Numbered from the stretch's first letter, positions 32,843 through 43,488 are shown. The stretch: DNA of 64,000 nucleotides from Usnea hakonensis (GCA_013423325.1 BLJB01000090.1:1-64000); one strand, 5' to 3'. The notes: generated by a model not told the origin, from the letters alone. Translations and numbers: made by a program.

Positions 32843-34354
32843 ATGGAGTGCGTGAGAAATTTTGTCCAGAAAAAAATCACCAAGGCATATGGCTTACTGC
32901 AAGTATTCAAAGAAATATTACTACCAGAAATCAGTGCTGACTTAGAAAGTGGTCCCCTGAATCCCTCGCATTCTTCAGTCAATGACGCATTTGAGAACGC
33001 TTCAGAGCCCGGCGATACCCATGATCCAGACACCTTCTCTAGCTCCAACGGCATCAAGAATGACGAGGGAGAAGTGCCACAGCCAAAGTTTACAAAAGGG
33101 CGTGCACGGTTCATAGTAGCTAATGACGGTTCGGAGGACTGTATGGCGTTGCTTGTTACCAGCACTCTGATGGAGAAGCTCGCCGATTTCTTCGAGGACA
33201 GACTGCAGCTTGAGATCATGTCTGGCCCTCTTGAACATGTTAGAGATGACGTCCAACAAGTCCAACAATCATTAGAGGGAGCCAAAGAGCGTTTGGGGAA
33301 AGCAGAGAGTGAAGAAAAAATGGACGAGCTTCAGAAATTTATTGGGCAACAAGGAACTAAGTTGTCTAGGGCCTGTCAGCGAAAAGAAAAATTAGAGGAG
33401 CACTCGCTTCGTGTTCAAACCAGCGTGAATCTCTCGAGAGATCACACGCAGTGGGTCTTGGAGTCTGCTATGAAAGAAGCAAATCTCCTCAAACCCCACA
33501 GAACGCCCTCCTTAGATTTTCTTGACGAAGATGAAAGTGATAACGGAACCACAGCATCTCTGGCGCGAGGCTCGATCGCTTCAGTCTCTGCGAACAATAT
33601 TGAAACTCCACTCAGTGAGGAAGAAGTCGAACGCCAAGCAGCTCTCGAAGAATTCGAAAGGAGAGCGCGAACATTGGATGTCATTCAGGCCAAATTCGAC
33701 AACCAACGAAACGCATATGAGGACAACCTGACTAGGTTTGAACAAGAAGTAAGCGACGGCACTTGCAACTATTCTAGAAGTGATTTTGATCGCCGTGCTG
33801 TCGAATACGGATCGAAAATCACTCGAGCCCTCATCGATGCGGAAGAAGCCTTTGATCAGGTAGAAGCTTACGCTAAAGAGATCGGCGCCATCGACTCTCA
33901 GTACGGACAACCTTACGGCCTCTATGAGGAAAGTCTGCCAAACGAGCATATGGCGGCCTACATAGCTACCAAAGACTGGAGATTCGTCCACAAGTGGGTG
34001 GCAGACGTTCCTGATCATGATTGGCTTGAAGATCCTAACAGCCAACGTATCTCCGAAGACGCTGAATATGGTGAGTGTCGGGAAGGGCAGAACGGATCGG
34101 AAAGTGCAACAGGGAGCGAAGAGGATGATTGGGATGTTCCAGAAGTTGAGATACAAGACAGTGCCAGTGCGATCGATTACGACTACAATCGGAAGCACCT
34201 CGACCGCTGGCAACAACTCTGCGCTCAACCTCTACCTGAGGCTCCTCCGGAGGCTTGGGATACTTGGCCCGAGACTTTCCATATGTGGCCAGTGAATGAA
34301 TTAGAGAGGCGACAATCATTTGGAGGCTATAGCTGTCATGGTTGGGAGGACTGA
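32843..34354 (+). CDS. Coiled-coil protein, family B copy 2 (B2)
   Basis: A single exon of 503 aa from ATG at 32843. Blocks in order: a polar N-terminus; GRARFIVANDGSED at about 85 (equivalent to B1 GHIIYIDERGKR); a coiled coil at about 130-200 (VRDDVQQVQQSLEGAKERL); and a helical pair at about 265-350 with EDNLTRFEQEV and KITRALIDAEEAFDQVEAYA. The C-terminal signature is FVHKWVADVPDHDW, DDWDVPEVEIQDSASAID and HLDRWQQLCAQ, ending LERRQSFGG. The protein is acidic and heptad-rich, suggesting oligomerisation. The C-terminal signature is the part kept in every copy, including remnants, so it is likely the functional or interacting end. Family unknown to me. Confidence 0.75.
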   Translation: MECVRNFVQKKITKAYGLLQVFKEILLPEISADLESGPLNPSHSSVNDAFENASEPGDTHDPDTFSSSNGIKNDEGEVPQPKFTKGRARFIVANDGSEDCMALLVTSTLMEKLADFFEDRLQLEIMSGPLEHVRDDVQQVQQSLEGAKERLGKAESEEKMDELQKFIGQQGTKLSRACQRKEKLEEHSLRVQTSVNLSRDHTQWVLESAMKEANLLKPHRTPSLDFLDEDESDNGTTASLARGSIASVSANNIETPLSEEEVERQAALEEFERRARTLDVIQAKFDNQRNAYEDNLTRFEQEVSDGTCNYSRSDFDRRAVEYGSKITRALIDAEEAFDQVEAYAKEIGAIDSQYGQPYGLYEESLPNEHMAAYIATKDWRFVHKWVADVPDHDWLEDPNSQRISEDAEYGECREGQNGSESATGSEEDDWDVPEVEIQDSASAIDYDYNRKHLDRWQQLCAQPLPEAPPEAWDTWPETFHMWPVNELERRQSFGGYSCHGWED

Positions 34355-35006
34355 AATGGGTCCTCGCAGCATGGTCTAGCAGCGTCTCGCCCGTGGTGTG
34401 GCCAAGCCAAAAACTACTATTGCGAGTTGTACCCTTTGGATATAAAATCTTCGCAATTGTACCACAACCCTAGCGGGGAGATGCATACTCTACGTCTTCC
34501 GGGAGACTGACCGAGCAGTCATGATAGGCTTTGGGGACTTTATGATGTGGCCGGACATCCGAGTCTTTTGCGATCTTTGACTCTTTGTTGGTACATATTT
34601 GAAGGTCTGCGGTGGAGGACGAAATTGATCCAGGAGATCGGTCTGCAGGCACCCAAGGGTCTTCAACAGCAACGACAAAGGATGAGAGTAAGAGATGTTC
34701 TCAGAGAGCCGGCAGAGGTTGCATCTCGAAGACTCCAGGTCTCACAGCGGCTAACGCCCGCAGACAAGGCCTTGGAAGGGCGGCGGTCGAAGCGTTTAGA
34801 TATTCAGAATTATATCGAATTCACTCCAGCATTCTGTTCAGTGTCTAGTAAATCATTAAGATATATCTTTGATAATTCGCTCACAAATGAAGCCCAAAAA
34901 ATTCCACGGCTTTTGAACTTCACTACTAGAAATATGTACTGGGGCGTGGGACTTCCCAGGAGTGAAAAGCTTGTAAATCCCTAGGGGCGAATTAAGGTCT
35001 TCTAAA
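34355..35006. other. Intergenic at the end of the A/B array
   Basis: A 145-codon plus frame (34547-34984) starts at GTG, has no ATG of quality and no recognisable domain; not accepted. Otherwise nothing seen. Confidence 0.4.
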
Positions 35007-35215
35007 TCTACTCCCAAATACACTGATTTATTCTTTTTCTCAGGGGGAGACCCCCTGAAACCCCCCTTCCAAATCCACTTCCAAATCTACTTCCAAATCT
35101 ACTCCCAAATACACTGATTTATTCTTTTTCTCAGGGGGAGACCCCCTGAAACCCCCCTCTTCTCTCCCAAATCCACTGGTTTTTTCTTTTTCTTAGGGGG
35201 AGACCTACTTTCCTT
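35007..35215. repeat. Imperfect tandem repeats, period about 91 bp, with GC palindrome
   Basis: The block starting ctcccaaatacactgattta occurs at 35011 and again at 35102, with a degenerate third copy at about 35164. Each unit ends in a palindromic cluster (agggggagaccccct). Sub-repeats of ccaaatctacttc lie between. Similar G/C palindromes occupy the centre of the element at 1-455, so this may be debris of a related element. Confidence 0.7.
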
Positions 35216-35741
35216 CCGGGGGCTCTCCGGGGGGCTCTAATCGGAGAGACCTTCTTTTTTCTTCTTTTTGATATAAAACCTACAATCGGCGGTCAAAATC
35301 CACATATGAAGCATCATTTGAAAGCGCATTACTTACTCTATAGTTCCACCTCTTTACATTGTTATCATATTATATATAGAAGAAAAGGAATCAAAGTGAA
35401 GAGGATTCGGAGAAGAAAAGTTCTTGAGACTTTCCTATTCGGGTATAAAGTAAATTTAGAGTGTGTTTTAGCTCCGAATAAGTCAAATTCGATCATATGA
35501 TTGGCCGTTGAGAAAAAAGCGCCGGGCGCTAAGACCCGAAATCAACTGTACAGAGAGAAAGCAAGCTTTCCAATAAAATACAGGCCGCACTAAATAAGTG
35601 TAAACTTTTGATACAGTCCATACTTGCCCGCAAGCATCCCGTCTACACATTTTACATACCACAATAGGAGTATTTTGCCCAAACCTACTAGCCCACCCTT
35701 ACACTCCCTCGTAATCAAGTAATCACACCCAATCGCCCATT
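35216..35741. other. Intergenic, boundary of the core block
   Basis: A G-rich patch at about 35216-35240, then AT-rich sequence without a gene. The promoter of the SFT1-like gene, with a C/T-rich stretch, is at about 35690-35740. Confidence 0.4.
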
Positions 35742-36210
35742 ATGTCGGCAGCCTACGACCGCGAGCAGTATGTGTCCCCGTCCCCTTTCCCAACACCTTT
35801 CCTTCCACCCCCACCCATCTAACGACCCACCCACTCAACAGGCAAAACAACTCCCGCCTCTCCGAACTCTCCTCCAAAGTATCCGCCCTCCGCGGCGTCA
35901 CAGTCGACATCTATGACAACGCGCGGGACCAAGGCGTCATCGACAACAGTGTACGCCGCCTTTTCCCCCTTCCCCTCTCCCACCCTATGTGCCACATCAC
36001 CTCGCTAACTCCCCCTCCCTCTCCCGCAATAAACAGTCCGAAGTCTTCTCCTCCATGACAAACTCCATAAAAGGTTCCGCAAGCCGACTAGGCCGCATGG
36101 CGCAGCAGGGAAACAAAGTTGCTATACTGAAATTGGCCGGGATAATTATCGGGGTAGTCATTGTGCTGTGGTGGGGAATGAGCTTTTTCTTCCGGTCGAA
36201 GAAGGTTTGA
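35742..36210 (+). CDS. SFT1: Bet1/Sft1-type SNARE
   Basis: Exons 35742..35767, 35842..35950 and 36037..36210 encode 102 aa. A short N-terminus leads straight into a SNARE helix (RLSELSSKVSALRGVTVDIY, continuing to the zero-layer region around SMTNSIKGSASRLGRM). A C-terminal membrane anchor (LAGIIIGVVIVLWWGMSFFF) is followed by a basic RSKKV end. This is the compact layout of Qc SNAREs of the Bet1/Sft1 type that work in retrograde and intra-Golgi fusion. Length (yeast Sft1 is about 97 aa) and the tail-anchored form fit. Bet1 itself is the alternative. Introns are pyrimidine-rich. Confidence 0.8.
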
Positions 36211-36693
36211 TGGCATGAGGATTCGGTCTTGTGTGTCTGCGAGTAAAGAGGGGGCGAGGTGGAAAGGAGGAAAGAGAGCTACGGGAGGAGGGACCTGGGG
36301 GCCCCGGAACAGATGGGTGAATAGTGGTAGGCTGGATCTGGCAAGGTTGCAATACTGGATAATGAGATGTGAGTGTAAAGCTCAAGGCCACGCCTGTTCT
36401 TCCACAAGCGCGCTAATGCCTTGAAGCTCTAACACTTGTCCCCGGCGAATACTTTGGTATAGCTAGAGCCAACGGGATTAGAAAGTGCAGTCGATGTATA
36501 TGGTTTTGCGTACTACAGTTCAATACGATGTTCACACCAGCGCAATCGGAAATTCAATAGAAGCACATCGGAGAAATTGTGATACTATTTAAGAATTCGC
36601 TGTGATCATAACGCATTCGGTCTACCATACCCTCTCATGTACGCCCTCTCATGGGTGCAAGCGCTTTATTTTCTTCTCTCATAGTTGGGAAAC
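36211..36693. other. Convergent 3' region between SFT1-like and ArfGAP genes
   Basis: 483 bp, no gene seen. Confidence 0.45.
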
Positions 36694-38791
36694 TCACTCC
36701 CATACATTAGAGAACAAATCCTCACTAGTACCGCCAAAACCCCCACCACCACCAGCAGGCTTGTTTTGTACAGGTGGAGGATTGCTTGTTGCAGGGGTGA
36801 CAGGCGCAGCGCTGCTCCAGCCGCCGAAGTCTTCATCTGGGGCAACTTTCGGAACAGGTTGTGAGGTGCTACCAAAACCACTCCCAAACGTCGATGATTG
36901 GGTATTGGAATTGGCAGGCGTACCGCCCCAGGCAGAGAAGTCAGTAGACATTGGGATCGATGGGTTCCGAGCAGCAGAAGTAGGTTTAGGCTTTGGAGCC
37001 GTTGTGGTTGCGGAAGGCTCAGGAGTGGCCCATGCATCACTAGAACCCCAAGCATCATTATTGTTCGAGAAATTGGAGAATGTGTCAGTGGGAGCTGGTT
37101 GTGTCGCTGATTTCGACATGGCTTGTGAGGGAGCAGCAGGTGCAGAGAGGTTGAAGGCTGAATTGATATTTGGGGGCAATGCGGGCGTTGGGACTGAAGC
37201 CTGAGCCTTTGTAGGAGCTGCCCTGGGCGGTGTGACTTCAGAGAAGTCGAAGAGATTATTGGAGGCGCTCATCGTGGCTGGCTTGATGGATGCAGAAGCC
37301 GGAGGAGATGCAAAGCTGAAGTCGCCAAAATCATTTGAAGCACTTGGGGTCAAGTTAGCTTGGGATACTTGCGGTGGTTTGGATGCGATTGGTGGCTTTG
37401 AAGTTAGCTTCGGACCTGCGTCAAAGAAGCCTCCACCGCTGAGGGGTGTGGATGTGACTTGTGGTGCTGCGATAGACGATCGCTGAGTGGCTGCGTTATT
37501 GAAGCTTGAGAAAGGGTCAGATTTGGGTTGCTGCTGAGGCTTTGGTGCTGGCGTTGATGCTGGAGGGTTGAAATTTAACCCGCTAAACGCATCGTCGAGG
37601 CCGCCAAAGCTAGATTGCTGTTGAGCTGTTGGTGATGGCATACCTCCGAAGGAAGGTTGTCTTTGGGACTGGGTTGTAGGTTGAGATTTAGGAGCTGAAG
37701 CGTACAATGAAAGAATGGACTGCTTGAGATCCGGTCTAGATGGGACTGCAGTACCCGACGGTGTTGAAGCTGAGCTTGATTGTCTGGCAGACGGCGCAGA
37801 TGGTGGGCCACCGAAGAAGTCAAGACCAAGCAGAGAATCTGCAGCTTTGGTCTGCTTGGGTGGAGCGGAAGCTTTTGGAGGTGCGGGTCGACCAGGGACG
37901 TCTGTCGTACTTGGCCTAGCAGGGGGGTCCGGTACGTCTCCAAACAGATCAACAGGAGGTGCTGCCTTTGGGACAGGGACGGCCGGTTGACTAGATGTAG
38001 ACGACGCTCGCTGCGACGCTCCTCGTTCCAATTGAGCCTTCTCCTTTACAAGATTGAGGGGCTATAGTTCAATTGTTAGATACTGAAGTCACTTCAGCGG
38101 GATCTGGCAATGCTCACTACATCGTCATCGCCTTCCGCATCTAATGTTGCTGGGTCTGGCATTGGACCATCCATCACCCATCGTTTAGACTCATACTTGG
38201 TCCTTATGAAGTTCTCTATCTTCCTGAAGCCCTCTCAGCAGCGCGTGCGGTTCATGATGATTGTTGACTTACCCATCAGAGGGCACATGCCCGGTCGCCA
38301 ATTTTGCCTCCCAGTATCTGCTCTGTCAGAGTCCAAAATAAATCTCTTCCTAGCCATGTAAGACTCACTTGTTCGCCCTTGAGTTTCCCCAACGTAGCAC
38401 ACTCTGTAAATGCTCATCCGTCCAGGAATCCAGATCCACGGATTTCACTCGACTGATATGCGTACCCATTCCCCGATGTATCCCAGAGCAGCTTCAAACC
38501 ATCAGTATCGAGTGTGTATATGCCCCAAACACTCAGATCATGTAATACCGTATGCACAAGAACACTCCCAGATTCCAGCTCGCCCATCTTGGATCTGTAA
38601 AGACGATCACCTCAGCATCATCCAGACCGTAGCCTAGAACACAATTGCTTTGCAGGGAAGCCTCACTCACGCTTATTTCTTTTGCAATCAGCACAGCTCT
38701 TATTGTCTTCAAGCTTGAGTAGGGTCTTGATGGTTTGCTGATTCTGAGCTGCTCGCTCTGCGGCCGCATTGGGGGGCACTCTTCTTGACAT
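36694..38791 (-). CDS. AGE2: ArfGAP, AGE2/SMAP type
   Basis: Six exons on the minus strand: 38671..38791, 38549..38594, 38369..38491, 38273..38317, 38118..38223 and 36694..38061; phases close to 602 aa. Residues about 15-140 form the ArfGAP zinc finger: CADC, then WASWNLGVFLCIRC, SGIHRGMGTHISRVKSV with the catalytic arginine, and LRWGNSRANKYWEA. After VMDGPMPDP the rest (about 430 aa) is disordered and rich in Ser, Pro, Gln and Phe, with DLFGD, DPF and NDAW motifs typical of clathrin/adaptor-binding tails. It should stimulate GTP hydrolysis on Arf1 at the trans-Golgi/endosome. Divergent from the membrane-protein gene at 39453. Confidence 0.9.
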
Positions 38792-39452
38792 AGCTGTGAC
38801 TTTTCAACCAGAGGAGTTCAATTTGTAAGTAGAAACCAGGCATAAACTTCGCTGTGGTCAATGGTCCTTAATTTTGGAGGTTGCCTTGGAATCATGCCGT
38901 TTATCGCACCGAATCGTAGGGCTAGTGGTAGGGCTGAGATTCGATGCCAAGACCAGATTACCCTTTAGAGATTACAGCTGAGTGATACAACTATGAACTA
39001 CAGTAAGTTCTGAATTCTCTCTCACGTCTCCTGCTTCAAAGATTGCAAGAATATCGTCCATTGAAGGGGCCAGAGACCCTCAGCCGACGAAAGTCCTAAG
39101 GAATACATGGATGTAAAGTCTCACTACTCTACTGCCTTCACAATTCAGTGCATTCAAATGCGGTATACTATTGCTGTCAAACCTTCCTTTAGGTTTGCTT
39201 CTTTGGATGACTTTCTGGTCCTTCGTCACATCTTCATATACTGAAAGGTTCTACGTTACCCACCAACGAATGTTGAGATCTCATAACATTGAATGGCTGC
39301 ATGACACTAAGATCGAAATCGACTAGAGCGAAGGCTGCGCAAGGCTGTGTCTGACCTCAAAGCTGATGCCTCTGTAGTCTGCTAAGATTCAAATTACATA
39401 GAAAAAGTTAACCCTGTTATAAGAACCATAAGGGTTCAAGATCGTTGTATCC
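38792..39452. promoter_or_regulatory. Divergent promoter region (ArfGAP / membrane protein)
   Basis: 661 bp between ATGs; no motif recognised. Confidence 0.4.
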
Positions 39453-40499
39453 ATGGCTGCTTTGCAACCAACATCAAGCCAGCGGCAAACAAGGTCATCG
39501 AGAACGCAGACACCCAGCACCTACATCCCAGTGCAGAAGAAGGCCGCTCCCTCCACCATGCAAACACCTGCAACCCAAAGCATTACCCACCAATCACACA
39601 CCCTGCCAGCTCCTGTCCCTAACGTCTCAACCTCGAGTCGGATGTGGACAGTACCACTGACAGGAACCATAATCGCATGTGTAGCTTTGGTAGTCACTCT
39701 CATACTTGGCATAGGCGCTTGGATCGGCCAGGTATACGGGAACACCTATGCTAGGAAGAGCTATGAAATCACTTTGTGGGGACTGTGCTCCGATCACCCG
39801 GTAAGTATGTCACGGTCGGTGTTGACACCCGCAAGTCTAGTATCTAAATCCGTATAGGCCATACAAGAGAATGAGGTCTGTCACGAAAGTCTTCGAGACG
39901 GACTCCATCGAAGCGTCAGGCGAGATCTAGGCTTTACAATGCAACTCAGTGCCTTAAGCCAAGTCAACAATTTCCGCTCCCATCTTGTGTCGTGGGGCAT
40001 TTCCTCCCTAGCAACAGGTAATTGGAATGTTTTTTGCATGTATCTCACCTTATTGAGCCGGTCCATCGACTTCGGTAAGAGCTACAACGCCATGGGGCAG
40101 AGGTGGGAACAGAGGCATTCGAAAGCGGCCTGTACCATGGTTTTCACAACAATTACGGCATCTATAGCTCATACCTACTTTTTGTTTTCGCGCGGCTTCC
40201 TGGATGCAGGATTCTTCAGCGCGATGAGAATATCATCAATCACGATCGCACTCTTCGTCTTCAGCTCCGTTCTGGCTTGGATCTCTCCGGACGAATCTGT
40301 GATTACCTTCTTTCCGTTTCTTTCCGCGACTAACTGGCTCCTTATTCACGAATTCTTGACTCAAGCGAACAACAATGGTATAGAGGTACCCCTTATCTCA
40401 GAGTTCCTATATTTCAACTTATGTCTAGCTGCTTCGATTTGTATGGGCCGCCTTCGAAATCTCGGTATTGGCCCGTGGATCTCAAAGAGGACTGACTGA
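39453..40499 (+). CDS. Hypothetical multi-pass membrane protein
   Basis: Exons 39453..39800 and 39858..40499 (phase 0 intron, gtaagt..tatag) give 329 aa. A 60-residue polar Ser/Thr/Pro N-terminus precedes the first TM helix (TIIACVALVVTLILGIGAWI). A soluble loop with two Cys (WGLCSDHP, ENEVCHESL) follows, then three or four more hydrophobic segments (ISSLATGNWNVFCMYLTLL, MRISSITIALFVFSSVLAWI, LYFNLCLAASICMG). No transporter or receptor signature is evident. Conserved-looking but of unknown function. Confidence 0.75.
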
Positions 40500-40821
40500 G
40501 CGCAAAAACGTCGAAGCGCGAGCCTTTATCAAGTCATGAAGTGGCGAGGGTTAAAAGAAGCTGGAAATGCTCGCGCTTACTGTCTCCATGTTCTTGTTGT
40601 TTTTGAGTCTTTGATTACCTTGCTTTGCTATTTGGTCTGAGAATTGAGGGCTTGTCTGAGACCTTGCATGTTTGTCTTGTACCGAAAGTGCGTCATATTA
40701 GTGCGCTCGGTTCATTGAATAAAGAGCGATCATATACGTAAAAAGACCAAAGTTTGTACAAATCGGCGAAGGACCGTTTGAGGAGAGCTACAAACAGAAG
40801 ATAATCTTTCCAAGCTAATTA
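40500..40821. other. Convergent 3' region
   Basis: 322 bp between the membrane-protein and glyoxalase genes; nothing recognised. Confidence 0.4.
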
Positions 40822-42045
40822 CTAATTGCTCGTTCTCTTCATCTCCTGGTTCTGGATCACCTCAACCCAATATCTTTACCGTATTAGCATGCGATCATCA
40901 CCTATGTCAGGATTACTCACCCGTCGGGATCCAGCACAAACGCGATGTTCTTCATCCTGCCATCAGTCAACTTCTTCTTCCAGCTCACCCCTTTCTCTTC
41001 AAAGCGCTTGCACGCCGCATCAAGATCATCAACAGCGATACAAATATGACCGAATCCTTGCGGCTCGTCGTTGCCGTTGTGGTACTTGAAATTAGCATCT
41101 TTCTCAGTGCCGTAGTTCCAAGTCAGCTCCAGCAGGCCCTCCCGTTCGGCAGTCGGGTTGACACCGTTCGCCGACTCCTTGGGAACATCATCGTCTCCTG
41201 GGTACGCCAAAAAGTAGAGATTGAAGCCATTCGACGCATTCTCGGAAGTACGTATCAATGACATACCCATGATGTCCTGATAGAATTTGAGGGATTTCTC
41301 ATTATCCTTGACTCGGATCATGCTATGGTTGAAGCGGTAAGTGCCCGGATCTGTCTCCTTGACATCTTCGGTCTTGTCGACAGGATTGAAGGCGATGATC
41401 TCCACCCAATATCCATCTGGATCGAGAGCAAAGGCAATATGTCTCATGCGACCATCCGTTAGCTTCTTCTGAAATTTATAGCCCGCATCCTCGATCCTCT
41501 GACAGGCAGCTTGGATCGCATCTACGCTGACACAGATGTGGCCGAAGCCTCTACCTGGGTCGGAATTCCCGTTGGCGACTTTGAAGCTGTCGTCCTTTTC
41601 GGTACCGTAGTTGTGAGTAAGCTCGAGGACTCCCTGGCGAGCGGTCCAGTGCTCGCCGCTGGAAAGGCTCTTGGGGGTGTCGTAGGCGAGGAAGTACAGG
41701 TCGAATTTAGCGTCGGGGTTCTCCATTTTGTTGAATTGTTTCATGCCGAGGAGTTCGTAGTACTTGACTGGGTAAGATGTTAGAGGTTAGAATGGAAATG
41801 CGAGATAGAGGATGCTCTACTTGATCTCTGAGGATCCTTCACACGAAGCATCGTATCTGGACAATTGATGAGTATTTTCGTACCGTCTTGATTGGTGTAT
41901 ACTTACGGTTCAGACTGTACTTTTTCGGATCTGTGGCCATGGCGGCGTAGGTTCGATAGATTGGTACCGGAGTCTGGATTCTTAATGGTGGAAGTCTCGA
42001 AGTTTTGAGTGCTCTTACTCTTAGTAGGGCGCCAAAAACAATCAT
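40822..42045 (-). CDS. GLO1: Glyoxalase I (lactoylglutathione lyase), two-domain, optional mitochondrial presequence
   Basis: Four exons on the minus strand: 41907..42045, 41821..41856, 40921..41767 and 40822..40873 (phases 1, 1, 2), 357 aa from ATG 42045 or 322 aa from ATG 41940. It contains two VOC/glyoxalase modules in tandem, opening with TMLRVKDPQRSIKYYELL and SMIRVKDNEKSLKFYQDI. Both contain GVLELTHNYGTE or LLELTWNYGTE and GFGHICVSVD or GFGHICIAVD, with YWVEI(V) supplying metal ligands. The shorter form matches the usual fungal length. The 35-residue extension (basic, no acids, Arg/Leu-rich) looks like a mitochondrial presequence, so two isoforms are plausible. The enzyme converts the methylglyoxal-glutathione hemithioacetal to lactoylglutathione. 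Confidence 0.92.
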
Positions 42046-42750
42046 CAGTAGGTGTTACGGTGGAGGACTATCTACGAGTACACGAAAAGCAATTAGAGTA
42101 AGGAAATCAATCGGACTTGGTTATGACGTACATACACACTCGGGCCGGAGTGACCAATTGAATCAATTTCATTGGATGAAAGCCGTATTCGTACCTTATG
42201 CATTTCGCTTTCGCTTTCGATGCTTTGTGCTCGTGCATAAAAAATTGTGCACTGTGAAACCACAAGTCCGACAATTACCTCCAGCCCTGCTCATGTAACG
42301 TCTTTTCGCTGCTCCGGAGGGTAAGAGACTTTTGTAAACTTTCTTGGGGTTTCTGGTCGTACACTTACAAAACTTACACAGCTTGAAATGACCAAAGTGC
42401 TCCGTGCAACCGCTGATTGAAAGCGAGCATCCTGCTTCGATATAAGACCTCTTAAGAAGACATTTTCGTCCATGAACCCAAAAATATCGTTTTGTTATCT
42501 ACCTGTTAGCTTTCCCTTTCTATTACTGTGTCGTGAAAGTCTTAAGCAAACATTTCCCTCAAGCCATTTTGTAAGTATCACCATCTCATAAATCCAAGCG
42601 CAAGACTTAGAAGAAGGAAGATCAATCCTACCTACCAGGCATCGAACCATTCAACCGCCACTGCCTTGAACCCGCACAATCTCACATCCCCGCCAACACT
42701 AACCCACCCTCTCTCATCGACGTCCTCACACGGACACATCAGCCATCACC
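42046..42750. promoter_or_regulatory. Divergent promoter region (GLO1 / Roadblock-like)
   Basis: 705 bp; no motif assigned. C/A-rich in the last 100 bp before the 42751 start. Confidence 0.4.
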
Positions 42751-43488
42751 ATGCTCAACGCCGCAGCCATGAAGAACCTCCTGTCCGCCAACGTAGACGA
42801 AAACGCCTCCCACTTCGCGTACGTAATCCCCTCCCCCAAAACCGTAGCAAACCCTTAAATATTTCCCCTCCCCAGCTTCTTCTCCCACACCGGCACCCTC
42901 ATGGGCCACGACCACGCCGCTCCCGTCAAAGCCATCAAACGCTTCGCCGCCTTCGCAGCCAACACCTGGGCCCACAACGACATCTCCATCAAGGAGTCCG
43001 GCCGCACCGTCAAACCGCTCACGCCGGGGACCACGATCTTGCAGGCGGATGTGAAGGAGGATGGGAGCGGGTTGAAGTGTTTGGTGCTGCAGGTGCAGGA
43101 GTGGGTGGGTGCGGTGACGCATGTGAGGGAGGGGACGCTGTTGGCGGCGTTGAAGGGGAAGGGGGAGGTTAGGGGGGAGAGGGGAGATGGGAGGGGTAAG
43201 GGGGTTGGTGAGGGTGAGGGGGGTGGGAGGTTGGACGGCGAGGATGGAGGTGATGGAGAGGGTGGTGAATTGGAGGATGATGGAGAGGGTGGTGAATTGG
43301 ATGATGGGAAGGGGAAGGGAAAGGAGAAGGAGGGGGAGGGAGAGGGAGAGGGGGAGGGAGAGGAAGAGGAAGTGGAGGAGCCGAAGCCGTCTAAGATTCA
43401 AATTTTGGTGTGGAGATCGGAGGGCATGGGGCAGTATATGGCTGACCAGTTGGGGCCGAAGTTCAAGATTCCAAAAGGATTTTATTGA
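42751..43488 (+). CDS. Roadblock/LC7-like protein (LAMTOR2-like) with acidic insertion
   Basis: Exons 42751..42818 and 42876..43488 (phase 2 intron gtacgt..cccag) encode 226 aa. MLNAAAMKNLLSANV, then FFSHTGTLMG, AANTWAHND and LKCLVLQVQEWVGAVTHV follow the order of LAMTOR2/Roadblock proteins (N-terminal helix, first strand pair, long helix, last strands). After the GTLLAAL helix start, about 75 residues of Gly/Glu/Asp/Lys low complexity are inserted. A terminal block (KIQILVWRSEGMGQYMADQL) then completes the helix seen at the end of this fold. A role in the vacuolar Ragulator/EGO complex upstream of TORC1 is inferred from fold only. Bacterial-type mgl-like Roadblock proteins are alternatives. 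Confidence 0.65.

Noticed and set aside
34547..34984. 145-codon plus ORF after B2
   Set aside because: Starts at GTG, no ATG near, no similarity to A or B families or to any domain I know.
36602..37204. 200-codon plus-strand frame
   Set aside because: Antisense shadow of the low-complexity tail of the ArfGAP gene; no domain and starts without a good ATG.
42666..43401. Long frames on both strands (168 and 220 codons) over the Roadblock-like gene
   Set aside because: Produced by the purine-rich low-complexity insertion and GC-rich composition; the spliced plus-strand gene explains the region.
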